64,000 nucleotides of DNA, taken from positions 930,001-994,000 of the forward strand of contig CAWDZG010000002.1 of the NCBI GenBank assembly GCA_963806955.1, given 5' to 3'. The notes under the pieces were generated by a model that was not told the origin of the DNA, did not search any database, and worked only from the letters and a program-made list of their open reading frames with translations. This DNA comes from Gaiellasilicea sp963806955 (GTDB lineage Bacteria; Actinomycetota; Thermoleophilia; Gaiellales; Gaiellaceae). Position numbers and translations under genes: made by a program. The stretch's first letter is position 1, and each line of letters begins with the position of its first letter. Of this stretch, positions 51,991 through 60,651 are shown piece after piece.

Positions 51991-52025
51991 TTCATGGTGA
52001 AATCGGAGTTCGAGAGGAGGAACGC

Positions 52026-52376
52026 ATGCAGTACCTGGCACTGATCTACGGCGAGGAAGGCCGCTGGGCCGAGCTCTCGCAGGAGGACCGCGAGAGCGAG
52101 ATGGGCGAGTACGTGGCGCTCTCGCAGGCGGACGTGACGAGGGGCGGCAACGAGCTCGACGCCGTCGCGACCGCGACGACCGTCCGTGTCCGCAACGACG
52201 AGACGCTCGTCACCGACGGCCCGTTCGCGGAGCTGAAGGAGACGCTCGGCGGCTACTACGTCTTCGAGTGCGACTCGATCGACGAGGCGTGCACGTGGGC
52301 GGCGAAGATCCCCGCCGCGCGACACGGCGCGATCGAGGTCCGACCGATCAACGACGAGAACGGGGGCCAGTCGTGA
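52026..52376 (+). CDS. DGPF/YCII-domain protein 1
   Basis: A 116-residue YCII-superfamily protein with the DGPF motif in VTDGPFAELKETLGGYYVFE. Genes of this kind accompany ECF42 sigma factors in many actinobacteria; their biochemical role is unknown. Strong Shine-Dalgarno GGAGG 6 nt before the ATG. GTGA overlap with the next DGPF gene. Confidence 0.9.
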   Translation: MQYLALIYGEEGRWAELSQEDRESEMGEYVALSQADVTRGGNELDAVATATTVRVRNDETLVTDGPFAELKETLGGYYVFECDSIDEACTWAAKIPAARHGAIEVRPINDENGGQS

Positions 52377-52741
52377 AGTACGCAGCGCTACTGACCAACA
52401 CCGCCGAAGCCGTCGAGCGGTGGGAGCAGCTGAGCCCCGACGAGGCACAGGCCGCCCGGGCGGAAGAGATGCCCAGGTGGGTGGCGCTCTTCGAAGAGCT
52501 CGGCCCGACGGGCGCGCTCGGCTTCAGCGCCGAGCTGGAGGCGCCGAAGACGGCGAAGATCGTCCGCGTCCGCGACGGCGAGACCGTCGTCACGGACGGC
52601 CCGTTCGCCGAGACGAAGGAGCTGCTCGGCGGCCTGATCGAGATCGAGGCGGAGGATCTCGACGCCGCGATCGCGATTGCCGCCCGCATCCCGGTGGCGT
52701 CGTACGGCTCCGTCGAGCTGAGGCCGGTCGTCCAGCATTGA
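52373..52741 (+). CDS. DGPF/YCII-domain protein 2
   Basis: A 122-residue paralogue of the preceding protein, with VTDGPFAETKELLGGLIEIE. The N-terminus MKYAALLTNTAEAVERWEQL differs from the first copy, so the pair may form a heteromer. It overlaps both neighbours by 4 nt (GTGA in front, TTGA behind), giving a tightly coupled three-gene operon. Confidence 0.9.
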   Translation: MKYAALLTNTAEAVERWEQLSPDEAQAARAEEMPRWVALFEELGPTGALGFSAELEAPKTAKIVRVRDGETVVTDGPFAETKELLGGLIEIEAEDLDAAIAIAARIPVASYGSVELRPVVQH

Positions 52742-53934
52742 CGGACAACGTCGGCGGCGTCTTCCGGCAGGAGTGGGGCCGCGCCGTCGCCACCCTCACC
52801 CGCGTCCTCGGCGATCTGCAACTCGCCGAGGACGCGGTGCAGGACGCCTTCACGACCGCGCTCGAGCGGTGGCCGCGTGACGGCACACCCACCGCACCGG
52901 GTGCGTGGATCCTCACGACCGCGCGAAACCGCGCGATCGACCGGATCCGCCGCGAGCAGGCGTTCGCCCGCAAGGCCGAGCTCCTGGCGCGACTCGAAGG
53001 GTTGCCCGCCGACGAGGACGACGTGAGCCCGATCCCCGACGACCGGCTCGCCCTCGTCTTCACCTGCTGCCACCCCGCGCTCGCGGCCGAGTCGCGGGTC
53101 GCGCTGACACTGCGGGAGGTCGGAGGGCTGACGACGGCGGAGATAGCACACGCGTTTCTCGTCGCCGAGCCCGCGATGGCGCAGCGGCTCGTCCGCGCGA
53201 AGCGGAAGATCCGCGACGCCGGCATCCCCTTCCGCGTCCCGCCCGACCACCTGCTGCCCGAGCGGCTGCGCTCGGTGCTCGCCGTCCTCTACCTCGTCTT
53301 CAACGAGGGCTACTCCGCGAGCGCAGGACGCGAGGCCGTCCGCGACGAGCTCTGCGACGAGGCGATCCGCTTGGCGAAGCTGCTCGCGGTGCTGATGCCG
53401 GACGAGCCGGAGGCGCTCGGCCTCGTCGCACTGATGCTCCTGCACGACGCGCGGCGGGAGGCACGTACCGACGCGCACGGCTCGCTGGTCCTCCTCGCCG
53501 ACCAGGACCGGAGCCGTTGGAGCAGCCCCCGGATCGCCGAGGGACAGCGGCTGCTCGAGCGGGCGCTCTCGCACCGGAGCCCCGGCCCGTACCAGTTGCA
53601 GGCGGCGATCGCAGCGCTGCACCTGGAGGACGAGACCGACTGGGCCGGGATCGCGGCGCTCTACGCCGAGCTGGAGCTGCTGACGCCCTCGCCGGTGATC
53701 GCGCTCAACCGCGCCGTCGCCGTCGCGATGTCCGAGGGGCCGGAGCGAGGGCTCGAGCTGATCGCGGCGATCGACCTGCCGGACTACCACCTCCTCCACG
53801 CGGCGCGTGCGGATCTCCTGCGCCGGCTGGAGCGGCACGACGAGGCCGCTGCGGCCTACCGGGCGGCGCTCGCGCTCGAGATGAACGCGGCCGACCGCGC
53901 ATTCCTTGAAGGACGCCTGGCCGAGGTCGTGTAG
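52738..53934 (+). CDS. ECF42-group RNA polymerase sigma factor with C-terminal TPR-like domain
   Basis: A 398-residue extended ECF sigma. Region 2 at about 10-75 (LAEDAVQDAFTTALERWP, WILTTARNRAIDRIRRE), region 4 at about 125-175 (VALTLREVGGLTTAEIAHAF), then about 215 residues of helical TPR-like extension (YLVFNEGYSAS...; ALNRAVAVAMSEGPERGLELI). This extension, the lack of an anti-sigma gene and the DGPF partners are the ECF42 hallmarks; the extension is thought to control activity. It begins at TTG 52738 within the upstream stop. Confidence 0.92.
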   Translation: MTDNVGGVFRQEWGRAVATLTRVLGDLQLAEDAVQDAFTTALERWPRDGTPTAPGAWILTTARNRAIDRIRREQAFARKAELLARLEGLPADEDDVSPIPDDRLALVFTCCHPALAAESRVALTLREVGGLTTAEIAHAFLVAEPAMAQRLVRAKRKIRDAGIPFRVPPDHLLPERLRSVLAVLYLVFNEGYSASAGREAVRDELCDEAIRLAKLLAVLMPDEPEALGLVALMLLHDARREARTDAHGSLVLLADQDRSRWSSPRIAEGQRLLERALSHRSPGPYQLQAAIAALHLEDETDWAGIAALYAELELLTPSPVIALNRAVAVAMSEGPERGLELIAAIDLPDYHLLHAARADLLRRLERHDEAAAAYRAALALEMNAADRAFLEGRLAEVV

Positions 53935-53937
53935 GTT
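53932..53937 (+). promoter_or_regulatory. -10 element of the homocysteine methyltransferase gene
   Basis: TAGGTT, overlapping the TAG stop of the sigma gene, followed by 6 nt and the GTG at 53944. It indicates a leaderless transcript separate from the ECF42 operon. Confidence 0.5.
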
Positions 53938-53943
53938 CGCGCC

Positions 53944-54894
53944 GTGCACAGGGAGCGCCTCCCGCAACTGGACGGCGGTCTCTTCCTCACCGACGGGGGG
54001 ATCGAGACGACGCTGATCTTCCACCGCGGCCTCGAGCTGCCGGCGTTCGCGGCGTTCGACCTGCTGAAGGACGAGGCGGGGACGGAAGAGCTCCGCAGCT
54101 ACTACCGGCCCTATGCCGAGCTCGCGCGCGAGCGGGGAGTCGGCCTCGTCCTGGAGGCGCCCACGTGGCGCGCGAATCCGGACTGGGCGCGCGAGTTGGG
54201 CTACTCGCTCGACGAGCTGGACGCCTTCAACCGGAAGGCGATCGCACTGCTGGAGGAGCTGCGGGACGAGTACCGGGGCGAGCAGCCGATCGTGATCTCC
54301 GGCTGCATCGGCCCGCAGGGAGACGGCTACTCGCCGGCCACGATGCTCAGCGCGGAGGACGCGGAGGCCTATCACGCCGTCCAGATCGGCACGTTCGCCG
54401 ACACGGCGGCGGATCTGGTCACGGCGATCACGATGACCTACGCCGAGGAGGCGATCGGGGTGGCCCGGGCGGCCGCGGCGGCCGGGATCCCGAGCGCGAT
54501 CTCCTTCACGCTCGAGACCGACGGGCGGCTGCCGAGCGGCCAGGAGCTCGGTGCAGCGATCGGGCAGGTGGACGACGCGACCGGCAGCGCCCCGGCGTAC
54601 TACATGATCAACTGCGCCCATCCGAGCCACTTCGACACGGTGCTCGAAGCGGACGCCGCCTGGGTCGAGCGGATCCGCGGCCTGCGGGCGAATGCCTCGG
54701 CGAAGAGCCACGCGGAGCTGGACGAGGCGGAGGAGCTCGACGAGGGCGACCCCGCCGATCTCGCCGAGCGGCATGCTGCACTCAAGGCCCGGCTGCCGCA
54801 GGTGAACGTCCTCGGGGGCTGCTGCGGCACCGATCACCGGCACGTCGGCGCGATCTGCAGCGCCTGGGCGGCCGGCGAGCCGGCGCGAACCTAG
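53944..54894 (+). CDS. Homocysteine S-methyltransferase family protein
   Basis: A 316-residue zinc TIM-barrel methyltransferase. It has FLTDGGIETTLIFHRG at the N-terminus and the zinc ligands in INCAHPSHF (Cys about 222) and LGGCCGTDHRH (Cys pair about 298-299). Members use S-methylmethionine or SAM to make methionine; relatives act on betaine. FHRGLELPAFAAFDLL resembles the branch with an extra aromatic pocket, so the donor is not certain. Monocistronic by promoter evidence. Confidence 0.85.
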   Translation: MHRERLPQLDGGLFLTDGGIETTLIFHRGLELPAFAAFDLLKDEAGTEELRSYYRPYAELARERGVGLVLEAPTWRANPDWARELGYSLDELDAFNRKAIALLEELRDEYRGEQPIVISGCIGPQGDGYSPATMLSAEDAEAYHAVQIGTFADTAADLVTAITMTYAEEAIGVARAAAAAGIPSAISFTLETDGRLPSGQELGAAIGQVDDATGSAPAYYMINCAHPSHFDTVLEADAAWVERIRGLRANASAKSHAELDEAEELDEGDPADLAERHAALKARLPQVNVLGGCCGTDHRHVGAICSAWAAGEPART

Positions 54895-54905
54895 AGAATC
54901 CCCCT

Positions 54906-55310
54906 ATGCGGGTCTCCGCGAAGGTCGACTACGCGATCCGCGCGCTCGCGGAGCTGGCGGCCGCACCGGCCGGACCGGTCAAGGCCGAGCGGCTGGCGGC
55001 GGCCCAGGGGATTCCACCTGCCTTCCTCGAGAACATCCTGCTCGAGCTGCGTCGGGCGGAGCTCGTCGCCGGCCAGCGCGGTCCCGAGGGCGGCTACCGG
55101 CTCGCGAAGCCCGCGTCCGACGTCAGCCTCGCCGACGTGATCCGCGCGGTCGAGGGGCCGATCGCCACCGTTCGCGGCGTCCGTCCCGAGGAGGTCGCCT
55201 ACACCGGGGCCGCCGCTGGCCTGCAGGACGTGTGGATCGAGCTGCGGACGAGCATGCGGGGCGTGCTCGAGGAGACGTCGCTCGCCGACCTCGTCGGGCG
55301 CGCCGAGTGA
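54906..55310 (+). CDS. Rrf2-family regulator lacking the Fe-S cysteines
   Basis: A 134-residue winged-helix protein of the Rrf2 family (MRVSAKVDYAIRALAELAAA, LENILLELRRAELV, RGPEGGYRLAKP). Relatives such as IscR and NsrR carry three Cys near residues 90-105 for an Fe-S cluster; this protein has no Cys at all, so it must sense something else or respond through a partner. A GAGAAT sequence lies 6 nt before the ATG. It overlaps the NDH2-type gene by 4 nt, its likely target. Confidence 0.85.
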   Translation: MRVSAKVDYAIRALAELAAAPAGPVKAERLAAAQGIPPAFLENILLELRRAELVAGQRGPEGGYRLAKPASDVSLADVIRAVEGPIATVRGVRPEEVAYTGAAAGLQDVWIELRTSMRGVLEETSLADLVGRAE

Positions 55311-56564
55311 GCAGGGCGGCCCGCGGGGGCGTGCTGATCGCAGGCGGCGGGTTCGCCGGCGCCTACGTCGCGCGCCTGCTCGGGAAGCACGGGGCGACGA
55401 TCGTCAGCCCGGAGAACTTCATGCTCTACACGCCCATGCTCCCCGAGGCGGCGTCGGGGACGCTCGAGCCCCGCCACGTTGTCGTGCCGCTACGGCAGAT
55501 GTGCCCGCACGCGGAGCTCGTGCTCGGCCGGATCACCGCGCTCGACGAGGACGCGCCGTGCGGTGCGCGTGGAGACCGCAGACGCCGGCGACTTCGAGCT
55601 CGGCTACGAGCAACTCGTGCTCGCGCTCGGGGCGGTCACGCGCACGCTGCCCGTACCGGGCCTCGCCGAGCACGCGCTCGGCTTCAAGGACCTCGCCGAC
55701 GCGATCCACCTGCGCAACCACGTCCTCCGTGAGCTCGAGGCCGCGGACGCGGTCGGCGACACGGGCTCGGCGGCGCACCTCTCGTTCGTCTTCGTCGGCG
55801 CCGGCTACGCGGGCGTCGAGGCGCTCGCCGAGCTCGCGGATCTCGTGCAGGACGCCCTGCGCTGGTACCCGCGCCTGCGGGAGCGGCGGCAGCGTTGGAT
55901 CCTCGTCGACGCCGCGCCCAAGATCCTGCCCGAGATCCCGATGCGGCTCGGCGACTACGCGGCGCGCGAGCTCGCCCGACGAGGCGTCGAGATCCACGTC
56001 TCCACCACCCTCGACTCCTACGACGGGGAGGAGGCGGTGCTGTCGAACGGCGAGCGGGTCGCGACGCACACGCTCGTCTGGACGGCGGGCGTCAAGGCGC
56101 ACCCGCTGCTCGGCGAGCTCGGGGTACCGCTGGACGAGCGCGGCCGCGTCACGGTCGACGGCTGCCTCCGCGTCGAGGGACGCGAGCGTGTGTGGTCGCT
56201 CGGCGACGGCGCCGCGGTCCCGAACACGCGAACGCCGGGCCGGGTCGATCCGCCGACGTGCCAGCACGCGCTCCGCCAGGCGAGGCAGCTGGCGAAGAAC
56301 CTGCGCGCCGAGCCGCAGCCATACGGCTACCGGATGCTCGGCCAGGTGGCGACGCTCGGCCGCTACAAGGGGATCGCGGACGTGCTCGGCGTCCGGCTGA
56401 GCGGCTTTCCGGGCTGGTTCGTCACCCGCACCTACCACCTCTTCCAGCTGCCGCTGCTCTCGCGCAAGCTCCGCGTGGTCGTCGACTGGACGACGTCGCT
56501 GTTCTTCCGCCGCGACATCGCCGAGCTGTCCGCTCTCGGCCAGCCCCGGCGACTCGGCGAATGA
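55307..56564 (+). CDS. Type II NADH dehydrogenase (NDH-2 family), one frameshift
   Basis: Restored length 418 residues after removing one extra base near 55556-55558. FAD loop GVLIAGGGFAGAYVARLLGK, NAD loop FVFVGAGYAGVEALAELADL, VWTAGVKAHP, and VWSLGDGAAVP. These single-chain enzymes pass electrons from NADH to quinone without pumping protons and feed the caa3 oxidase pool. A C-terminal amphipathic region (about 370-415) would dock to the membrane. Preceded by Rrf2 and followed by a GNAT, all overlapping by 4 nt. Confidence 0.88.
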
Positions 56565-57187
56565 ACATCGCGCCGCTCTACGACCTTCGGGTGCGGACGC
56601 CGCGACTCGAGCTGCGGCTCCCCACCGAGGCGGAGCTCGTCGAGCTGTACGAGCTCGCGGCCGCCGGGATCCACCCGCCCGAGGAGATGCCGTTCGGCGT
56701 TGCGTGGACCGACGAGCTGACCGAGAAGGCATTTCTCGCCTTCCACCACGCGACCCGGGAGACATGGACACCCGACTCGTGGAAGTTCGACCTCGGAACC
56801 TGGGTGGACGGCGTGCTCATGGGCGTGCAAGGCATCGGGGCGGACGACTTCGCCGGGCGGCGAGCGGTCGCGACCGGCTCCTGGCTCGGCAGCCGTTTCC
56901 AGGGTCGCGGAGTGGGGACCGAGATGCGCGCGGCGGTCGTCGAGCTCGCGTTCCGGGAGCTCGGCGCGACCGCGGTCACGTCCTCGGCCTTCGAGGCGAA
57001 CGCGGCCTCGCGCCGCGTCTCGGAGAAGCTGGGCTACCGCGTCGTCGGGCACGACACGATGAGCCCGCGAGGCATCCCGCAGCCGCACCTGCAGCTGCGG
57101 CTGGAGCGCGGTCAGTGGGCCGGCGCACCCTTCCCGGTCGAGGTCGAGGGAGTCGCCGACTGCCTGCCGCTCTTCGGAGCCGCCTAA
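56561..57187 (+). CDS. GNAT-family N-acetyltransferase
   Basis: A 208-residue acetyltransferase of the RimJ/RimL type: LRVRTPRLELRLPTEAEL at the start, acetyl-CoA loop SRFQGRGVGTEMRAAVVELAF (pyrophosphate-binding R-G-x-G), then ANAASRRVSEKLGYRVVG. It may act on a protein N-terminus or a small molecule. Last gene of the Rrf2-NDH2 operon (ATGA overlap), with its TAA stop interlocked with the ligD stop. Confidence 0.85.
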   Translation: MNIAPLYDLRVRTPRLELRLPTEAELVELYELAAAGIHPPEEMPFGVAWTDELTEKAFLAFHHATRETWTPDSWKFDLGTWVDGVLMGVQGIGADDFAGRRAVATGSWLGSRFQGRGVGTEMRAAVVELAFRELGATAVTSSAFEANAASRRVSEKLGYRVVGHDTMSPRGIPQPHLQLRLERGQWAGAPFPVEVEGVADCLPLFGAA

Positions 57188-59509
57188 CGAAGCGACTTCA
57201 GCGCCGCGCCGAGGGACTGCTTCGAGCTCAGCACACCTTCGAACAGGTCGCCCTCCCTGGCGACGCGATCGAGTACCGCGTCCATCGTGAACGCGGCCGG
57301 GTCGAGCTTCTCGTTCACCTCGTCCCAGCGGAGGGGTGTCGACACGGGCGCGCCGGCCTTCGGCCGCACCGAGTAGGCGGACGCGATCGTCTTGCCCTCC
57401 CCGTTCTGGTTCGAGTCGATCAGGACGCCGCGCCGCTTCGCCTTCGTCCACTCCGTCGTCGCGAGGCCGGGATGCGCGCGCGCGAGCGCGCCGGCGATGA
57501 TCTCCGAGAACTCGCGCGTCTGGCCGTAGGTGTGCCGCCGCGCGACCGGGACGAGGATGTGGATCCCCTCCGAGCCGCTCGTCTTCGGGAACGACTCCAG
57601 CTCGAGCAGGTCGAGCGTCTGCTTGATCAGCAGCGCAACCTCGATCGTCTCGGCGAAACCGACGTCCGGCGACGGGTCGAGGTCGAACAGGACGAAGTCC
57701 GGCCGCGACGGCTTGTCGACCCGCGAGTACCAGGTGTTCATGTCGATGCAGCCCATGTTCACCATCCAGAGCAGAGCCAGCTCGTCGTTCACGAGCGGGA
57801 AGTCGATCACGCGCCGCTTCGGCGGCCGGTCGCGCGTCGACGCCTCGAACGGCCGCGTCGGGATCCAGTCCGGCATGTGCTTCGGGGCATCCTTCTGGAA
57901 GAAGAACTTGCCCTGCCAGCCGTCGGGATAGCGCTTCATCGTGAACGGCCTGTCCTTCAGGTGGGGCAGGAGCATGGGCGCGATGTCCCGGTAGTACGCG
58001 AGCAGGTCGCCCTTCGTGATCCCCTCGTCCGGCCAGAACGGCTTGTCGAGGTTGGAGAGCTTCAGCACCCGCTTGCCCTTCCGCACCTCCGGTCCTATGG
58101 CCTCGCGCTCGCGTCGCACCTCTACCGCCTCCTTGTCCTCGCGCAAACCCTCGTACACCGGCGCCCGCAACCGCCCGTCGTGCGTCCACTCGGCGAAGCG
58201 GATCTCGGCCACGAGCTCGGGCTCGACCCAGACGACGTCGCCCTTGCGCACCTTCGGCATCTTCGGCACCTCCGCAAAGGGCGAAACATCACGTCTCAGC
58301 GGCTCGAGCTTTGCGAGCAGGCGCTCGATCTCCGCGTCGTCGAAGCCGGTGCCGACGTTGCCCGCCCAGCGCAGGTTCCCCGACTCCTGCACCCCGAGCA
58401 CGAGCGAGCCGAAGCTACCCGAGCGGCGCCCCTGGCCCTTCGTGTACCCGGCGACGACCAGCTCCTGCCGGCCATGGGTCTTCACCTTCAACCAGTGGCG
58501 CGAGCGTTTCCCCGGCTCGTAGCGCGAGTCGGCTCGCTTGGAGACGACTCCCTCGAACTGCTGCTCCTGGGCGGCCCGGTAGAGCGTCTCGCCGTCGTCG
58601 AAGGCATCCGAGATCTGGACGGCGCCGCGCGTGGGATCGATCAGCCCGGCGAGCCGCTCGCGCCGTTCGACGAGCGGCAGGCCGACGAGCGGCTCGCCCT
58701 CCACCTCGAGCACGTCGAAGGCGACGTAGAGGTACGTCGTCCCCTCCTTGGCCTGCTGCAGCGCCGAGAAGGTGGCCCGGCCGTCCGCCCCGACCGCGAC
58801 GACCTCGCCGTCGAGGACGCAGTCGGGCGTACGCAGGGCGCGCTCGAGCGCGGTGACGACGGTGGGGAAGCGATCGTTCAGGCGGTTGTCGTTGCGGCTG
58901 CGCAGCTCGACCTCGCCGCCGCGCATCGTCGCGAGCGCCCGGAACCCGTCCCACTTCACCTCGTGCAACCAACCCTCGCCAGGCGGGACGGCATCGGCCA
59001 GCGTCGCCAGCATCGGCGCATAGGCACGGCGGCGCGGGCCGGGCGCGTCCTCCTTCTTCTTCACGAGCAGCCAGTTCTTCTCGTCGCCGGAGAGCCGGGC
59101 CGGCACGAGTGTCCACAGCCCTTCGAGCCGCGAGCCGTGCAGGTGCACCGTCAGCCCGCCGTTGCGCTTCTCCTCGACCAGCTCGTAGGTGCCGCTGTCC
59201 CAGATCTCGACCGTGCCGGCGCCGTAGTTGCCAGCCGGGATCTCCCCCTCGAAGGTGGCGTAGTCGAGCGGGTGGTCCTCGACGTGCACGGCCAGGTGCT
59301 GCGTCCCCGGCTCGAGCGGCACGCCTTTTGGCACCGCCCAGCTCGCGAGCGCACCGTCGCGCTCGAGCCGGAAGTCGTAGTGGAGCCGGCGGGCATCGTG
59401 GCGCTGGACGACGAAGATCGGCCGCTCGCCCGCCGAAGCGGCGCCGGTGAACGGCTCCGGGCGTCTTGCCGCGCGTGCGCTTGCGCTCGTAGTCCTTCAG
59501 CTCAGCCAC
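57184..59509 (-). CDS. ligD: Multifunctional DNA ligase D (PE-LIG-POL), one frameshift
   Basis: Restored length 774 residues after removing one extra base near 59459-59461. Domains in order: 3'-phosphoesterase (about 10-155, with VQRHDARRLHYDFRLE), ATP-dependent ligase (about 165-470, nucleotidyl Lys185 in EVKWDGFRAL), and primase-polymerase (about 480-774, metal motif LFDLDPSPD). It joins double-strand breaks with Ku. This order matches Pseudomonas-type LigD and differs from mycobacterial POL-PE-LIG. No ku gene is in view. Confidence 0.92.
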
Positions 59510-59617
59510 GCCGAATTCCTACCCGCAAGCGAGGTTTCACCCGCCGGGGATGGGAGATCTACCCTCTGCGTGCCTGCGGGCACACCGTCTTCTCCGCCCG
59601 AACGCGGGGGTCAGTTG

Positions 59618-59637
59618 GGGCCGGCTTTTGCCGGCCT
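59618..59637. terminator. Hairpin between accA and ligD
   Basis: GGCCGGC-TTTT-GCCGGCC, a perfect 7-bp stem with a G-T extension, in the 206-bp gap after accA on the minus strand. It lies 80 nt after the accA stop and before the ligD start, so it probably ends the accDA transcript. The rest of the gap (59510-59715) shows no other feature. Confidence 0.6.
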
Positions 59638-59715
59638 CAACCTCGTCTAGACCCAGTTGCACGCAGTATTCAGAGCAGGGGAAAAGCCTGTGGAAGCTGT
59701 GGAAAGCCTGATCGA

Positions 59716-60650
59716 TCAGGCGAGCACGCCCATCGAACGGAACTTGGCCCGGCGGCGCGCGCGGAGAGCCTCGGATGGCACCCCGTCGAGCTCCTCGAGC
59801 GCGTCTGCGAGCGTCGCACCGAGCAGCGCGTGCAGCCTCGTCGTGGCTCGCGTGGGCGCCGCCTTCGGGCTCCGGCACGATCCCGTCGATCACGCCGAGC
59901 TCGAGGCAGTGCTGGGCATCGGGCTTGAAGGCGGCGGCCGCCTTGTGCTTCTCGCCCGCATCTCTCCACAGGATCGCAGCGCACCCTTCCGGCGAGATCA
60001 CCGAGTAGATCGCGTTCTCCTGCATCAGCACCGTGTCCGCGAGCGCGATCGCGACGGCCCCGCCCGAGCCGCCCTCGCCGATCACGCACGCGACGGTGGG
60101 GACGGAGAGCCGCGCCATCACCGCCTGCGAGCGGGCGATCGCGCCGCCCTGGCCATGCTGCTCCGCCGCGACGCCCGGGATACGCGCCGGGCGTGTCGAC
60201 GAGCGTCACGAGCGGAAAGCGGTGCCGGTCGGCGAGCTCCATCACGCGCATCGCCTTCCGGTAGCCCTCCGGGTAGGCCATGCCGAAGTTGCGAGTGCTC
60301 CGCTCTTTGATGTCGCGTCCCTTCTGATGACCGATCAGCGCGACCGTGCGGCCCTCGAGCTTGCCGAGGCCCGTGACGAGCGCGGCGTCGTCGGCGCGGC
60401 CGCGGTCGCCGTGCAGCTCGAACCAGTCGTCGAGGATCCGCTCCACGTAGTCGAGCGTGTACGGCCTGTCCTCGTGCCGGGCCAGCTCCACCTTCGTCCA
60501 GATCTCCGCGTCGGTCGGCTCGGCCTCGATCCGGTCGAGCTGACGCTTCAGCCGCTCGAGCTCGCCCGAGAGGCGAGCGCCGCGCAGCAGATCGAGGCCG
60601 CTCAACTTGCTCAACCGATCCCGGAGGCGGATCTCTGCATCACGTGCCAC
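59716..60650 (-). CDS. accA: Acetyl-CoA carboxylase carboxyltransferase subunit alpha, two frameshifts
   Basis: Restored length 310 residues after removing extra bases near 60177-60179 and 59826-59828; the corrected chain ends in RAKFRSMGVLA just before 59716. It has PYTLDYVERILDDWFELHGD at the start, TLVDTPGAYPG, VIGEGGSGGAVAIALAD and ISPEGCAAILWRDA, all typical of AccA, the subunit that binds carboxybiotin in malonyl-CoA synthesis. GTG 60650 lies 1 nt after the accD stop. The essential role argues against real inactivation. Confidence 0.9.
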
Positions 60651-60651
60651 G

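Noticed and set aside
56704..59928. Open frame of about 1070 codons on + across the GNAT and ligD
   Set aside because: Spans parts of an overlapping real gene and the antisense of ligD and accA; no domain visible.
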